Positions 14,060 through 21,615 are shown, counted from the first letter of the stretch. The stretch is DNA of 21,707 nucleotides from AC-32 sp035624425 (GCA_035624425.1 DASPRN010000101.1:1-21707), one strand, 5' to 3'. Made by a program: numbers and translations. The notes: generated from the sequence alone by a model not told the origin.

Positions 14060-14074
14060 TGCGGAAAGCCCGCA
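14060..14074 (-). repeat. Short hairpin directly after the MarR stop
   Basis: TGCGG (14060-14064) and CCGCA (14070-14074) flank AAAGC; the palindrome begins one base after the MarR gene's TAG. It may be a weak terminator or RNA-end stabiliser. Its sequence resembles block 1 at 10250-10263 but its location differs, so I do not treat it as the same element. Confidence 0.35.
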
Positions 14075-14075
14075 G

Positions 14076-14564
14076 CTACTCGTCGCCGTAGAGCAGCTCG
14101 AGGCAGCCCTGGAGGATCGCGGTGCTGTCGGCGACCTGGGCCAGGGCGCGCAGGAGCTCGGCCCGCTGCCCTTCGTCGAGCGAGGCGAAGAGCCGTCCCT
14201 CGACCTCGGCCGCAGCCTTCTCGGCCGCCGACAGGCGCGCGCGCCCTTCCTTCGAGACCTCGACGATGTGCCGGCGTCGGTCCTCCGGGTCGCGGCGGCG
14301 CACGATCAGGCCGTCGGCCTCCAGGTCGTTGAGCAGGCCGACCAGCTTGCTCGGGTCGACGCCGAGCGAGTCGATCAGCGCCTGCTGGCTCGTCGGCTGG
14401 GCCCGGAGCTCGTAGAGCACGCCGAAATGGCGCGGCGTCAGGCCGATCGGCTTGAGGGCTTCGCTGAACCAGCGCTCGGCCGCGCGCCCGATCTTGACCA
14501 GGAGCATCCCCGCGGTCGGCGCCTCGAGCATCGCCGGCTTGCGCACATCTGCACTTGTTGCCAT
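14076..14564 (-). CDS. MarR family transcriptional regulator
   Basis: A 162-residue winged-helix regulator. Helices about 20-50 begin the dimer region; the recognition part is TSQQALIDSLGVDPSKLVGLLNDLEADGLIVRR (about 58-90), followed by the wing DPEDRRRHIVEVSKEG typical of MarR proteins. A C-terminal helical region (about 110-160) completes the dimer interface. It is divergent from an MFS exporter, the classic arrangement for a ligand-released repressor of a drug pump. Its predicted promoter (TTGTCA, 16 bases, TATGAT) ends only six bases before ATG 14564, so the message is probably leaderless. Inverted half-sites ATCGT/ACGAT in the intergenic region are candidate operators for autorepression and pump repression. 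Confidence 0.94.
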   Translation of the reverse strand: MATSADVRKPAMLEAPTAGMLLVKIGRAAERWFSEALKPIGLTPRHFGVLYELRAQPTSQQALIDSLGVDPSKLVGLLNDLEADGLIVRRRDPEDRRRHIVEVSKEGRARLSAAEKAAAEVEGRLFASLDEGQRAELLRALAQVADSTAILQGCLELLYGDE

Positions 14565-14570
14565 GTCGAG

Positions 14571-14627
14571 ATCATAGCAAATCCACGATATTTGACAAGT
14601 ATGAATCGTATGCTGTATAAAACGATT
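14571..14627. promoter_or_regulatory. Back-to-back promoters with candidate MarR operator
   Basis: Strikingly AT-rich against the local GC background. Plus strand: TTGACA (14592-14597), 18 bases, TATAAA (14616-14621), for the exporter. Minus strand: TTGTCA (14593-14598), 16 bases, TATGAT (14571-14576), for marR. The two -35 boxes are the two strands of one palindrome, TTTGACAA. AATCGT (14604-14609) and ACGATT (14622-14627) form an inverted repeat that brackets the exporter -10, and another ACGAT sits at 14585-14589 near the marR -10. A repressor bound there would block both promoters. Confidence 0.78.
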
Positions 14628-14663
14628 ATGAGTCTAAAGCGTTTCCAGAGAAAAGAGGTTTCC

Positions 14664-16136
14664 ATGTCGCCACGAGCTCAAGCTGTCGATCGCCGCTGGA
14701 TCGCCCTCGCCGTCCTCGTCGCCGCCCAGTTCATGGTCGTCCTCGACGTCGCGATCGTGAACGTCGCGCTTCCGTCGATCAAGACCGACCTCCACTTCAG
14801 CGAGCAGAGCCTGCAGTGGGTGATCACCGCCTACGCGATCATGTTCGGCGGCGTCCTGCTCCTCGGCGGCAGGATGGCCGACCTGCTCGGCCGCCGCCGG
14901 TTGTTCCTGGCCGGCGTCGCGCTCTTCACGGCGAGCTCGCTGCTCGCCGGCTTCGCGTGGTCGGAGGCGTCCCTGATCGCCTTCCGGGCGACGCAGGGGC
15001 TCGGCGGCGCGCTGCTCGCCCCCGCGGCGCTCTCGATCCTGACGACGACCTTCGCCGAGGGCCGCGAGCGCAACATCGCCCTCGGCGTCTGGGGCGCGGT
15101 CTCGGGAAGCGGAGCCGCCGCCGGCGTCTTGCTCGGCGGCTTCCTGACGAGCACGCTCGCCTGGTCGTGGATCTTCTTCATCAACGTCCCGGTCGGCGCC
15201 GCCCTCCTCGCCACCGCGCCGTTCCTCCTGCGCGAGAGTCGTGCGGAGCTCGGGCACCGGCACTTCGATTTCGCGGGCGCCGCCACGGTCACGAGCGGCC
15301 TGATGCTGCTGGTCTACGCGATGACCCGCGCGACCGAGATCGGCTGGGGCAGCGCCCAGACGATCGGACTGCTCGTCGGCTCGGCCGCGCTGATCCTCTC
15401 CTTCGTGGCGATCGAGCTGCGCTCGAAGGCGCCGCTCTTGCCGATGCGGATCTTCCGCCTGCGCACGCTCACCGGCGCGAACGTGACGTCGTTCCTCCTC
15501 GGTACCGCGCTCTTCTCGCAGTTCTTCCTCGGCACCCTCTACATGCAGCAGGTGCTCCACTACTCCGCGCTCAAGACCGGCGTCGCCTATCTGCCGCTGA
15601 CGCTGACCATCATCGCCCTCGCCGGGGTCGCGCAGAACCTGGTCACGCGGATCGGCGTCCGGCGGGTGCTACCGGTCGGCCTCGTGCTGTCGGCGACCGC
15701 GCTCGTCCTGCTCGCGCAGCTGCCGGCCGACGGCCACTACTTCTGGGACCTCTTCCCGGCCTTCGTGGTGAGCGCGGTCGGCCTGGCCTTCAGCTTCATC
15801 CCGCTGACGATCGCCGCGCTGATGGGAGTCCAGCCGGCCGACGCCGGTGTCGCCTCGGGCCTGCTCAACACGACCCAGCAGATCGGCGGGGCGGTCGGCC
15901 TCGCGGCCGCCTCGACGATCGCGACAACCTTCACCGCGCACTACGTCGGCGCACACCCGGGCGCTTCGCCGCTCGGCGGCCCGGCGCTCACCTACGGCTT
16001 CCAGGTCACCTTCTACGTCCTCGCCGCGGTTGCCGCGCTGGCCGCGGTGCTGGCGGCGGTGCTGATCGAGCCGCATGCCTCGTCCACCGAGGAGATCGCC
16101 CCGATCGGCGTCACTCCGGTGCAGGAGGCAGCGTGA
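14664..16136 (+). CDS. MFS drug exporter, DHA2 (EmrB/QacA) type
   Basis: A 490-residue inner-membrane proton antiporter with about 14 helices, the layout of the EmrB/QacA group that exports lipophilic drugs or dyes. Signatures: LDVAIVNVALPSI in helix 1 with its Asp, GRMADLLGRRRLF (motif A) between helices 2 and 3, and a glycine-rich motif C in helix 5 (GAVSGSGAAAGVLLGG). The C-terminus (about 25 residues) is cytoplasmic and acidic. ATG at 14664 has GAGG (14655-14658) five bases upstream; earlier in-frame ATGs (14601, 14628) fall in or near the promoter and are rejected. The leader is about 36 bases. Regulated by the adjacent MarR, by inference. A strong terminator follows. Confidence 0.94.
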   Translation: MSPRAQAVDRRWIALAVLVAAQFMVVLDVAIVNVALPSIKTDLHFSEQSLQWVITAYAIMFGGVLLLGGRMADLLGRRRLFLAGVALFTASSLLAGFAWSEASLIAFRATQGLGGALLAPAALSILTTTFAEGRERNIALGVWGAVSGSGAAAGVLLGGFLTSTLAWSWIFFINVPVGAALLATAPFLLRESRAELGHRHFDFAGAATVTSGLMLLVYAMTRATEIGWGSAQTIGLLVGSAALILSFVAIELRSKAPLLPMRIFRLRTLTGANVTSFLLGTALFSQFFLGTLYMQQVLHYSALKTGVAYLPLTLTIIALAGVAQNLVTRIGVRRVLPVGLVLSATALVLLAQLPADGHYFWDLFPAFVVSAVGLAFSFIPLTIAALMGVQPADAGVASGLLNTTQQIGGAVGLAAASTIATTFTAHYVGAHPGASPLGGPALTYGFQVTFYVLAAVAALAAVLAAVLIEPHASSTEEIAPIGVTPVQEAA

Positions 16137-16164
16137 TGCGGGAGCCCGCCTGACCTCGCAAGAC

Positions 16165-16200
16165 GTGCCGGGGGAGCGCATCGTGCCGCTCCCCCGGCAC
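16165..16200 (+). terminator. Strong hairpin terminator after the MFS gene
   Basis: GTGCCGGGGGAGCG (16165-16178) and its exact reverse complement CGCTCCCCCGGCAC (16187-16200) form a perfect 14-bp stem with an 8-base loop, followed by TTCCTCT. It starts 28 bases after the exporter stop. Confidence 0.88.
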
Positions 16201-16239
16201 TTCCTCTAGGGTGTCTCGCCCCACGCGAAAGGACGACGC

Positions 16240-17058
16240 ATGAGCCCAGCGGCCCCCGCCCTCCCCGTTCTCGGCAGCGACAAGCTCCCGGAGCTCGTCG
16301 CGCTGATCAAGGACGTCGACAGCATCGAGCTCAAGCTGACCGTCCCCGAGCCCGCGCACTTCACGACCGCACGAGCCCTCGGCCTCGACCCCCTGCAGGC
16401 GGAGCTCCGCCAGGTGTTCTTCTTCGACACGCCGGATCTCGCCCTCGACGCGCAGGGGCTCGTCGTCAGGGCGCGGCGGTCGCAGAAGCGAGCCGACGAC
16501 TCGGTGGTGAAGCTGCGGCCCGTCGTGCCGTCGGAGCTGCCGAAGGGCCTCCGGCGCTCGCCGAGCTTCGGCATCGAGCTCGACGCCTCGCCCGAGGGGT
16601 TCGTCTGCTCGGGATCGCTCAAGGGCACGCCGGCGGAGGGAGACGTCCGCAAGGCGGCGGGCGGCGAGAAGGCGGTCCGGAAGCTGTTCTCGAAGGAGCA
16701 GCAGGAGCTCTACGCCGCCCACGCGCCGGAGGGAATCGGGCTCGACGACCTGACGATCCTCGGGCCGCTCCTCGTGCTGAAGCTCAAGAACTCCCCGAAG
16801 GGCTACGACCGGCGGCTGGTCACGGAGCTGTGGCTCTACCCCGACGGCTCGCGGATCCTGGAGCTGTCCACGAAGTGCAAGCCGTCGGAAGCGTTCGATG
16901 TCGCGGCCGGGGCGCGGGCCTTCCTGGCCTCGCGCGGCATCGACCTCGGCAGCGAGCAGCAGACCAAGACCCGCAGCGCGCTCGAGTTCTTCTCGAAGCA
17001 GCTCACCGGGAAGGGAGCCGCCCGCAAGAAGCAGGCACCCGCGAGCGCCGGCGCCTAG
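16240..17058 (+). CDS. CYTH-like domain protein with altered entry motif
   Basis: A 272-residue soluble protein. The strand order of a CYTH (triphosphate tunnel) domain is visible: SIELKLTV (28-35), VFFFDTPDLALDAQGLVVRARRS (60-82) and SVVKLRPV (89-96), then later strands LLVLKLKN and RRLVTELWLYPDGSRILELS. Tunnel enzymes open with ExExK and bind metal and triphosphate; here the first Glu is S28, leaving only E30 and K32, so classical activity is uncertain. The helical tail ends in a Lys/Ala-rich stretch. Relatives are often labelled adenylate cyclase, a label I would not transfer. AAAGGA before ATG 16240 supports the start. The stop interlocks with the Nudix gene stop as CTAG (17055-17058). 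Confidence 0.75.
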   Translation: MSPAAPALPVLGSDKLPELVALIKDVDSIELKLTVPEPAHFTTARALGLDPLQAELRQVFFFDTPDLALDAQGLVVRARRSQKRADDSVVKLRPVVPSELPKGLRRSPSFGIELDASPEGFVCSGSLKGTPAEGDVRKAAGGEKAVRKLFSKEQQELYAAHAPEGIGLDDLTILGPLLVLKLKNSPKGYDRRLVTELWLYPDGSRILELSTKCKPSEAFDVAAGARAFLASRGIDLGSEQQTKTRSALEFFSKQLTGKGAARKKQAPASAGA

Positions 17059-17465
17059 CGGGCAGCAAGCGCTTCGAGGCTCTCGACGATCGCTCGGTCC
17101 CGGGCGTAGCTCAGCTTGTCGAGGGCTCGCTGCCGGGTCAGCCAGCAAACGTCGTCGATCTCGTTCTGTGGAGCCGCCTCGGTTCCCTCCGACGGCCTCA
17201 TCTCGAAGTACCGCACCCGCTTCGGGCGTCCGGCCGCGTCCTCGTACTCGCTGACCGCCACCTCGGGGCCGAGCTCGCAGACGAGGCCGGTCTCCTCCTC
17301 CACCTCGCGGAGCGCGCACTCCTCGTCCGACTCCCCCGGCTCGGCCTTCCCCTTGGGCAGGGTCCAGTCGTCGTAGCGGGGCCGGTGGACGACGAGGAGC
17401 TCGGGCTCGCCCTCCGGGCCGGATCTGACGATCACCCCTCCTGCCGCTCGGACTAGGCTGCTCAT
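17055..17465 (-). CDS. MutT1-like Nudix hydrolase
   Basis: A 136-residue single-domain Nudix hydrolase. The Nudix box is perfect (G39, E45, R53-E54, E57-E58, G60), giving the Mg-binding helix that cleaves nucleoside diphosphate-linked compounds. The flanking sequence HRPRYDDWTLPKGK and the later NEIDDVCWL and DKLSYARDR closely follow the N-terminal domain of mycobacterial MutT1, which acts on 8-oxo-dGTP and diadenosine polyphosphates. MutT1 carries a C-terminal histidine-phosphatase domain; here that domain is absent and a separate phosphatase gene starts 51 bases away on the other strand. ATG at 17465. Substrate is inferred from family only. Confidence 0.93.
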   Translation of the reverse strand: MSSLVRAAGGVIVRSGPEGEPELLVVHRPRYDDWTLPKGKAEPGESDEECALREVEEETGLVCELGPEVAVSEYEDAAGRPKRVRYFEMRPSEGTEAAPQNEIDDVCWLTRQRALDKLSYARDRAIVESLEALAAR

Positions 17466-17516
17466 CCGACCTGGATGATGCCCGCAGCAGCGGAGCCTGG
17501 GACCGTCGAGTAGGAA

Positions 17517-18035
17517 GTGGCCAACACCGGAACCCTGACGATCTACCTCGTCCGCCACGCCTTCGCCGGCCACGCCGATACGACGCAGTGGCCGGATGAC
17601 GCTGTCCGCCCGCTGACCGAGGACGGGATCCGCAAGTTCCGTGCAGCGGCACGAGGGCTGCGCCGGCTCGTGCCGGAGGTCGAACTCGTGCTCTCGAGCG
17701 GGTATGCGCGCGCGTGGGGCACCGCCGAGCTTCTGCACGAGGCCGCCGGCTGGCCGGCCCCGCGCGACTGTCCTCCCCTCGAGGCGAACAAGCCGACCTC
17801 GGCCGCGCTCGACGTCCTGCGCGAGCAGCAGGAGCGGTCGATCGCGCTCGTCGGTCACGAGCCGTACCTCTCCACGCTCGCCTCGCTCCTCTGCGCGGGC
17901 GGCGAGCACGTCATGCGGCTCAGGCTGAAGAAGGGCGCCGTCGCGGTGGTCGAAGTGGACGGGGAGGTCGCACCCGGCGCCGGGTCCCTGCTCTGGGCCG
18001 TTCCGCCCAAGATCCTGCGAGCGCTGGACCAGTGA
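17517..18035 (+). CDS. sixA: SixA-like histidine phosphatase (RHG family)
   Basis: A 172-residue single-domain phosphatase of the histidine-phosphatase superfamily. The catalytic LVRHA (R13, H14) and second histidine H114 in LVGHEPYLS are present, with R65 in SSGYARAWGTA and the RPLTEDG stretch typical of SixA. SixA proteins remove phosphate from phospho-histidine proteins, while the related half of MutT1 acts in nucleotide clean-up. The neighbouring MutT1-like Nudix gene makes the second role plausible here. GTG at 17517 is preceded almost directly by TAGGAA, closer than usual, so start efficiency is uncertain. The stop overlaps the start of the RDD gene as GTGA (18032-18035). Confidence 0.9.
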   Translation: MANTGTLTIYLVRHAFAGHADTTQWPDDAVRPLTEDGIRKFRAAARGLRRLVPEVELVLSSGYARAWGTAELLHEAAGWPAPRDCPPLEANKPTSAALDVLREQQERSIALVGHEPYLSTLASLLCAGGEHVMRLRLKKGAVAVVEVDGEVAPGAGSLLWAVPPKILRALDQ

Positions 18036-18838
18036 GGCTCGACCGGCTTGCACTGGGACCGGCCGAGCGGGCGCTGGACGCGCTCCTGGCCGGGCCGCTC
18101 CCCGAGGCGCTCGGGCGCTCGCTCGCCGAGCACCATGTCATCGAGCGGGTCGCCGCCGGCATGGTCGACGAAGAGGGCGCGGGGACGAGCCCGGCCCTCG
18201 AGGAGCTCGCCCACCGCCTCGTGGACAGCCCCGGGTTCAGACGGGCGCTCGAAGAGGTGCTCTCGCTCCCGGAGGTCCGCACCGCCCTGACGAGCCAGGC
18301 GACCGGTTTCGGGGACGAGGTCGCCGATGCTGTCCGCCGGCGCTCGCGCGCGCTCGACCAGCTCCTGGCGGCACGGGCCCGGCGCCTGCTTCGCCTGAAG
18401 CCCGCCGGGGAAGCGGCCGCGTTTGGCGGCTTCGCCACCAGAGGTGCGGGCCTCGTCGTCGACGCGGCGCTCGCCCAGCTCGGCTACCTGGTGGCGGCCG
18501 CGTCGATCGCCCTGGTGCTGGGGCTCGCGGGCCAACTCGGGCCGAACTGGCTCGACGCGTCGCTGGCGGGAGGCGGCTGGTTCCTGGTGATGGCGGCGTA
18601 CTTCGTCGTCTTCTGGAGCACGACCGGTCAGACGCCCGGGATGCGCGGGCTGGGCGTCCGGGTCGTCGCGCCGTCGGGAGAGCCGCCCTCCCCGCTCCGG
18701 TCGCTCGTCCGCTTCGTCGGACTGATCCTGGCGATCATTCCGCTCTTCGCCGGGTTCCTGCCGGCGCTCGTCGACGGCCGGCGGCGCGCTCTGCAGGACT
18801 TCCTCGCTGGGACCGTCGTGCTCGACGAGCTGGGCTAA
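18032..18838 (+). CDS. RDD family membrane protein with helical N-terminal domain
   Basis: A 268-residue protein. Residues 1-130 are a soluble, charged, mostly helical region with no family I recognise. Residues about 131-265 are an RDD domain: R137 and D144 in the first helix, helices near 150-168, 182-196 and 226-246, the QTPGMRGLGVRVV loop, and the final Asp D256 in RRRALQDFLAGTVV. RDD proteins are small membrane proteins of mostly unknown function; some act as ion antiporters. GTG at 18032 overlaps the phosphatase stop as GTGA, so the two are translationally coupled. The open frame extends upstream only as a shadow of the phosphatase gene. The stop overlaps the PRC-barrel gene stop as CTAA. 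Confidence 0.86.
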   Translation: MRLDRLALGPAERALDALLAGPLPEALGRSLAEHHVIERVAAGMVDEEGAGTSPALEELAHRLVDSPGFRRALEEVLSLPEVRTALTSQATGFGDEVADAVRRRSRALDQLLAARARRLLRLKPAGEAAAFGGFATRGAGLVVDAALAQLGYLVAAASIALVLGLAGQLGPNWLDASLAGGGWFLVMAAYFVVFWSTTGQTPGMRGLGVRVVAPSGEPPSPLRSLVRFVGLILAIIPLFAGFLPALVDGRRRALQDFLAGTVVLDELG

Positions 18839-19473
18839 CGGCGTTCCGAGGGAAAGGTTTCGACCTCGGCCTTGCCCACGCCGAGGGTCACCATGTCGTT
18901 CGCGAACTCGGCGACCGCCTCGGCCGGGATCGAGATCTCGCGCCGCCACCACAGGTGGCCGCGGCCGAGCAGGAGCTGGCTGATCCGCCCGTCCGCGTCG
19001 ACGACGACGCCGTCGACGCTGCCGAGATGGCGGCGATCGGCCGAGAAGACGTCGCTCGCGTGACGGAGCTCGATTTCCCCTTTCGGCACGCGGTCGTAGG
19101 TGACGACGACCTCCGGAGTGAGATCCCCGGGCATAGCCGTGGGCAGGTAGTCGGGAATCACCTGCATGTCCCGGACGCCGACCTCCCACCCGTCCTCGTC
19201 CTTCTCGACCTGTTCGCCCGTGCCGACATAGGCGGACTCGTGGACGGGCGACATCTCCTCCAGCTGCTGCTCGGTGCAGCGCAGCGAGACCTCGTGCTCG
19301 TCGGCGCCCGCCGCCGCAAGCTCGACCGGCACCAGCCGGGCGGCGCCAGGATTGTCCCCGGGCTGCACGACGAGATGGGTCACCCGGCGGCTGCCCGCGT
19401 CGAGGACGAGGTCGGCCAGCTCACGAACGGCGCCGTCCGAGCAGCGCGCGCGCTTACCGAGCTCGAGCCTCAT
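18835..19473 (-). CDS. Twin PRC-barrel domain protein
   Basis: A 212-residue soluble protein with two PRC-barrel-like units. The first, about 1-55, reads LGKRARCSDGAVRELADLVLD with VTHLVVQP and RLVPVEL. The second, about 140-205, reads VFSADRRHLGSVDGVVVDADG, then ISQLLLGRGHLWWRR and a final helix. They are joined by an acidic middle section. PRC barrels bind partners (RNA processing, photosynthetic reaction centre, membrane proteins); no catalytic site is expected. It lies six bases downstream of a small membrane protein gene, so the two probably work together at the membrane or in stress, by inference. ATG at 19473. Confidence 0.87.
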   Translation of the reverse strand: MRLELGKRARCSDGAVRELADLVLDAGSRRVTHLVVQPGDNPGAARLVPVELAAAGADEHEVSLRCTEQQLEEMSPVHESAYVGTGEQVEKDEDGWEVGVRDMQVIPDYLPTAMPGDLTPEVVVTYDRVPKGEIELRHASDVFSADRRHLGSVDGVVVDADGRISQLLLGRGHLWWRREISIPAEAVAEFANDMVTLGVGKAEVETFPSERR

Positions 19474-19479
19474 CTGCCG

Positions 19480-19701
19480 TCAGATGGGTGTCTCGTCGTA
19501 GGACCTCGCGTGCCTGCGGTCGTAGATCCATGCCGCCCCGAGCAGGATGACGCCGAAGAAGATGATTGCGCCAAGTATTCCCCACCTCGCCCAGGCGGCC
19601 GAAAAAAGCACGAACACGAGCAGCGCGCCGACGCCGCACGCGATCACGATTCCCATCACGTATAGCCAGAACTTCGCTCCAAGGCCTCCGCCGTCTTCCA
19701 T
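19480..19701 (-). CDS. Small two-span membrane protein
   Basis: A 73-residue protein with two helices (about 11-34 and 41-60), a short glycine-rich N-terminus and a charged cytoplasmic tail (DRRHARSYDETPI). The frame is open further upstream, but AAAGGAG lies just before ATG 19701 and the upstream residues look like non-coding sequence. No family recognised. It is followed after six bases by the PRC-barrel gene, implying co-expression. The 97-base gap upstream to the flippase-like gene has no feature I can support. Confidence 0.75.
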   Translation of the reverse strand: MEDGGGLGAKFWLYVMGIVIACGVGALLVFVLFSAAWARWGILGAIIFFGVILLGAAWIYDRRHARSYDETPI

Positions 19702-19798
19702 TCGTGCGTCTCCTTTCCGCTTTGGAATGCGAGTCGCTGACGCCACTGTCGGGCTCCGGCCGGCACGCGGCATCGTCCTGACCGGGTGAAGCGGGCGG

Positions 19799-20815
19799 TC
19801 AGGGCGCAGCGGCGCCCGTCGGCTCCGGCTCGGCGTGCCGCCGCTGCCGCCGCCAGGTGAACGCCGCCGCCAGGCCGAGGATGAGCGTGGGAACCGTCGT
19901 CAGGAAGCGGTAGACGAGCACGGCCGCGACCACGCTCGCCTTGTGCCCGCCGAATCCGATCAGCGCGCCGGTCAGCCCGAGCTCGATCACGCCGATCCCG
20001 CCCGGGGTGATCGGGATCGCTCCGAGGATGCGGATCAGCGCCCAGGAGGCGAACGCCTCGACCAGGGTCACCTGCGACGACGACACGCCCAGCGTTCGCA
20101 GCGAGACGACGAGGACGAGGAAGACGGTCAGGTTCCCGAGGAGCGCAGCGCCCGTGAGCATCGGCCACCGCCGCTCGAGAAAGGTTCCGACCTCCTCGCG
20201 GAAGCGCCCGAAGTTCGCTCCGCCCCAGGAGACCGGACCGCGCCGCACCTTGCGGAGCGCCCAGTTGGTGAAGCGCGCCGCGACGTCGCCGATGTCCTCC
20301 GCGAGCCGCCTGCTGACGAGGACGAGGACGAAGCCCGCCACCACGATCCCGAGGATCGCGACGCCGACGAACGCGACCGTCGCCAGCGCCGCGGTGCTCT
20401 CGCCCGAGAGCGCGAGGAGGAAGACCGCCACGATCGGAAACGACAGGTTGAGGAACTGATTCCAGAGGCTGGTCAGCGTGATCGCGCGCGTGATGTCCCG
20501 CGCCGGAAAGCGCCACCCGCGTAGCACTCCGAACGAGCCGGCCACGCCGGCGGCGATGCCGCCCGGCACGACGATCGAGAGAGCGGTCGACGCCTGCGTG
20601 ACCGTCAGCGCCTGCATGAACGAGAGGCCCGGAAGCGCGACCATCCACGGCGGCGCGAACGTCACGAGGTTGATCGCGGTGGCCAGGAGCAGCGCGCCGA
20701 CATCCAGCCAGGAGAGCTGCTTGACGGCACCCCAGACCTGGCCGTAGTCGGCGATCGACGGGAGCAGGAAGACGAAGGTCGCGACGACGATCCCCACGCT
20801 CACGGCGCCGAGCAC
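19799..20815 (-). CDS. Flippase-like integral membrane protein (UPF0104/YbhN type)
   Basis: A protein of at least 338 residues with about eight helices, matching the lysylphosphatidylglycerol-synthase transmembrane / YbhN group. The clearest landmarks are SIVVPGGIAAGVAGSFGVLRG near 80-100 and ITPGGIGVIELGLTGALIG in the last third. Relatives move lipids across membranes or form the membrane part of aminoacyl-lipid synthases; no synthetase domain is present here. GTG 20815 is the first usual start, but it lacks a ribosome-binding site. A CTG at 20854 overlaps the upstream stop as CTGA, follows GGAAAGG by eight bases, and would add a basic segment (SLVKKPWFKR) that suits a membrane protein N-terminus. 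I give the GTG coordinates and suspect the CTG. Confidence 0.86.
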   Translation of the reverse strand: MLGAVSVGIVVATFVFLLPSIADYGQVWGAVKQLSWLDVGALLLATAINLVTFAPPWMVALPGLSFMQALTVTQASTALSIVVPGGIAAGVAGSFGVLRGWRFPARDITRAITLTSLWNQFLNLSFPIVAVFLLALSGESTAALATVAFVGVAILGIVVAGFVLVLVSRRLAEDIGDVAARFTNWALRKVRRGPVSWGGANFGRFREEVGTFLERRWPMLTGAALLGNLTVFLVLVVSLRTLGVSSSQVTLVEAFASWALIRILGAIPITPGGIGVIELGLTGALIGFGGHKASVVAAVLVYRFLTTVPTLILGLAAAFTWRRQRRHAEPEPTGAAAP

Positions 20816-20850
20816 GACGCGCTTGAACCAGGGTTTCTTGACGAGGCTGC

Positions 20851-21603
20851 TCAGCCTCGGGCCCTTTCCACGGACGGCACTTCGAGACGCTCTCCGGGGA
20901 CGAGGACCCGGACCTCGACCTCGGGCGCCAGCTCGGCTGCGATCCGCTCGAAGCGAATCGCCGGCTCACGCAGCGTCGCGGGGTCCCGGCTCAGGCCGAG
21001 GCGCCGGTAGGTCCCCCAGTGAACCGGGACCGCGATCCTCGGCCCGAGCAGCTGCAGCGCCTCTGCGGCGCGCTGCGGGTCGAGGTGGCCCGGGCCGACT
21101 CGAGGCCCCCACCCGTCGATCGGGAGCAGCGCGAGATCAAGAGCAGGCGCGAGCTCGCGCATGCCGTCGAACACGTCGGTGTCGCCGGCGAAGTACACCC
21201 GCCGCGACGCCTCGATCAGGTATCCGAGCGCAGGCGTCGTCGCACCGAACGGAAGCCGCCGGGTGTGGTGCTCCGCATGGGTTGCGCGGACCGTAAGCGG
21301 GCCGATCGTGACCGACTCGCGTTCGTCGAGCTCGACGACGCCCTCGAAACGCCCGAGCAACCGGCCGGCGCCGCGCGGCACGATCAGCCGGCGGGCCGGA
21401 ACGAGGTCGAGCGAGCGCAGGTCGAGGTGGTCCCAGTGGACGTGCGAGAGGAGAACCGCGTCGATCTCGCCGGAGATTGCCGGCGCGGGGCCGGCCACCC
21501 GGCGCAGATGCCCCACCCGCGGGCGCAGCAACGGATCGGTGAGGAGGCGGACGCCGTCGGCTTCAACGAGAACGGTGCTGTGCCCGACCCAGGTGATCCT
21601 CAC
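20851..21603 (-). CDS. Metallo-beta-lactamase-fold hydrolase (UlaG/NAPE-PLD-like)
   Basis: A 250-residue soluble metal-dependent hydrolase. The core motif SHVHWDHLD gives H54, H56, D58 and H59; further ligands are H109 or H112 (THAEHH), D141 (FAGDTD) and H195 (PVHWGTY). The DGWGPRVGPGHLDP segment (H173) is typical of the UlaG / N-acyl-phosphatidylethanolamine phospholipase D-like branch of the superfamily, distinct from true beta-lactamases. Substrate unknown; a lipid or lactone ester is possible. GTG at 21603 has only a weak ribosome-binding site. It is coupled to the flippase-like gene downstream, which hints at lipid metabolism (inference). Confidence 0.9.
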   Translation of the reverse strand: MRITWVGHSTVLVEADGVRLLTDPLLRPRVGHLRRVAGPAPAISGEIDAVLLSHVHWDHLDLRSLDLVPARRLIVPRGAGRLLGRFEGVVELDERESVTIGPLTVRATHAEHHTRRLPFGATTPALGYLIEASRRVYFAGDTDVFDGMRELAPALDLALLPIDGWGPRVGPGHLDPQRAAEALQLLGPRIAVPVHWGTYRRLGLSRDPATLREPAIRFERIAAELAPEVEVRVLVPGERLEVPSVERARG

Positions 21604-21615
21604 TGAGCGAGCCGC

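Noticed and set aside
14056..14078. TGCGGAAAGCCCGCA as a third copy of block 1 of the shared motif.
   Set aside because: It abuts the MarR stop codon, has no block 2 nearby and is better read as a short 3' hairpin.
19702..19773. N-terminal extension of the small two-span protein.
   Set aside because: The internal ATG at 19701 has AAAGGAG at the right distance, and the extension looks like non-coding sequence and lacks a ribosome-binding site.
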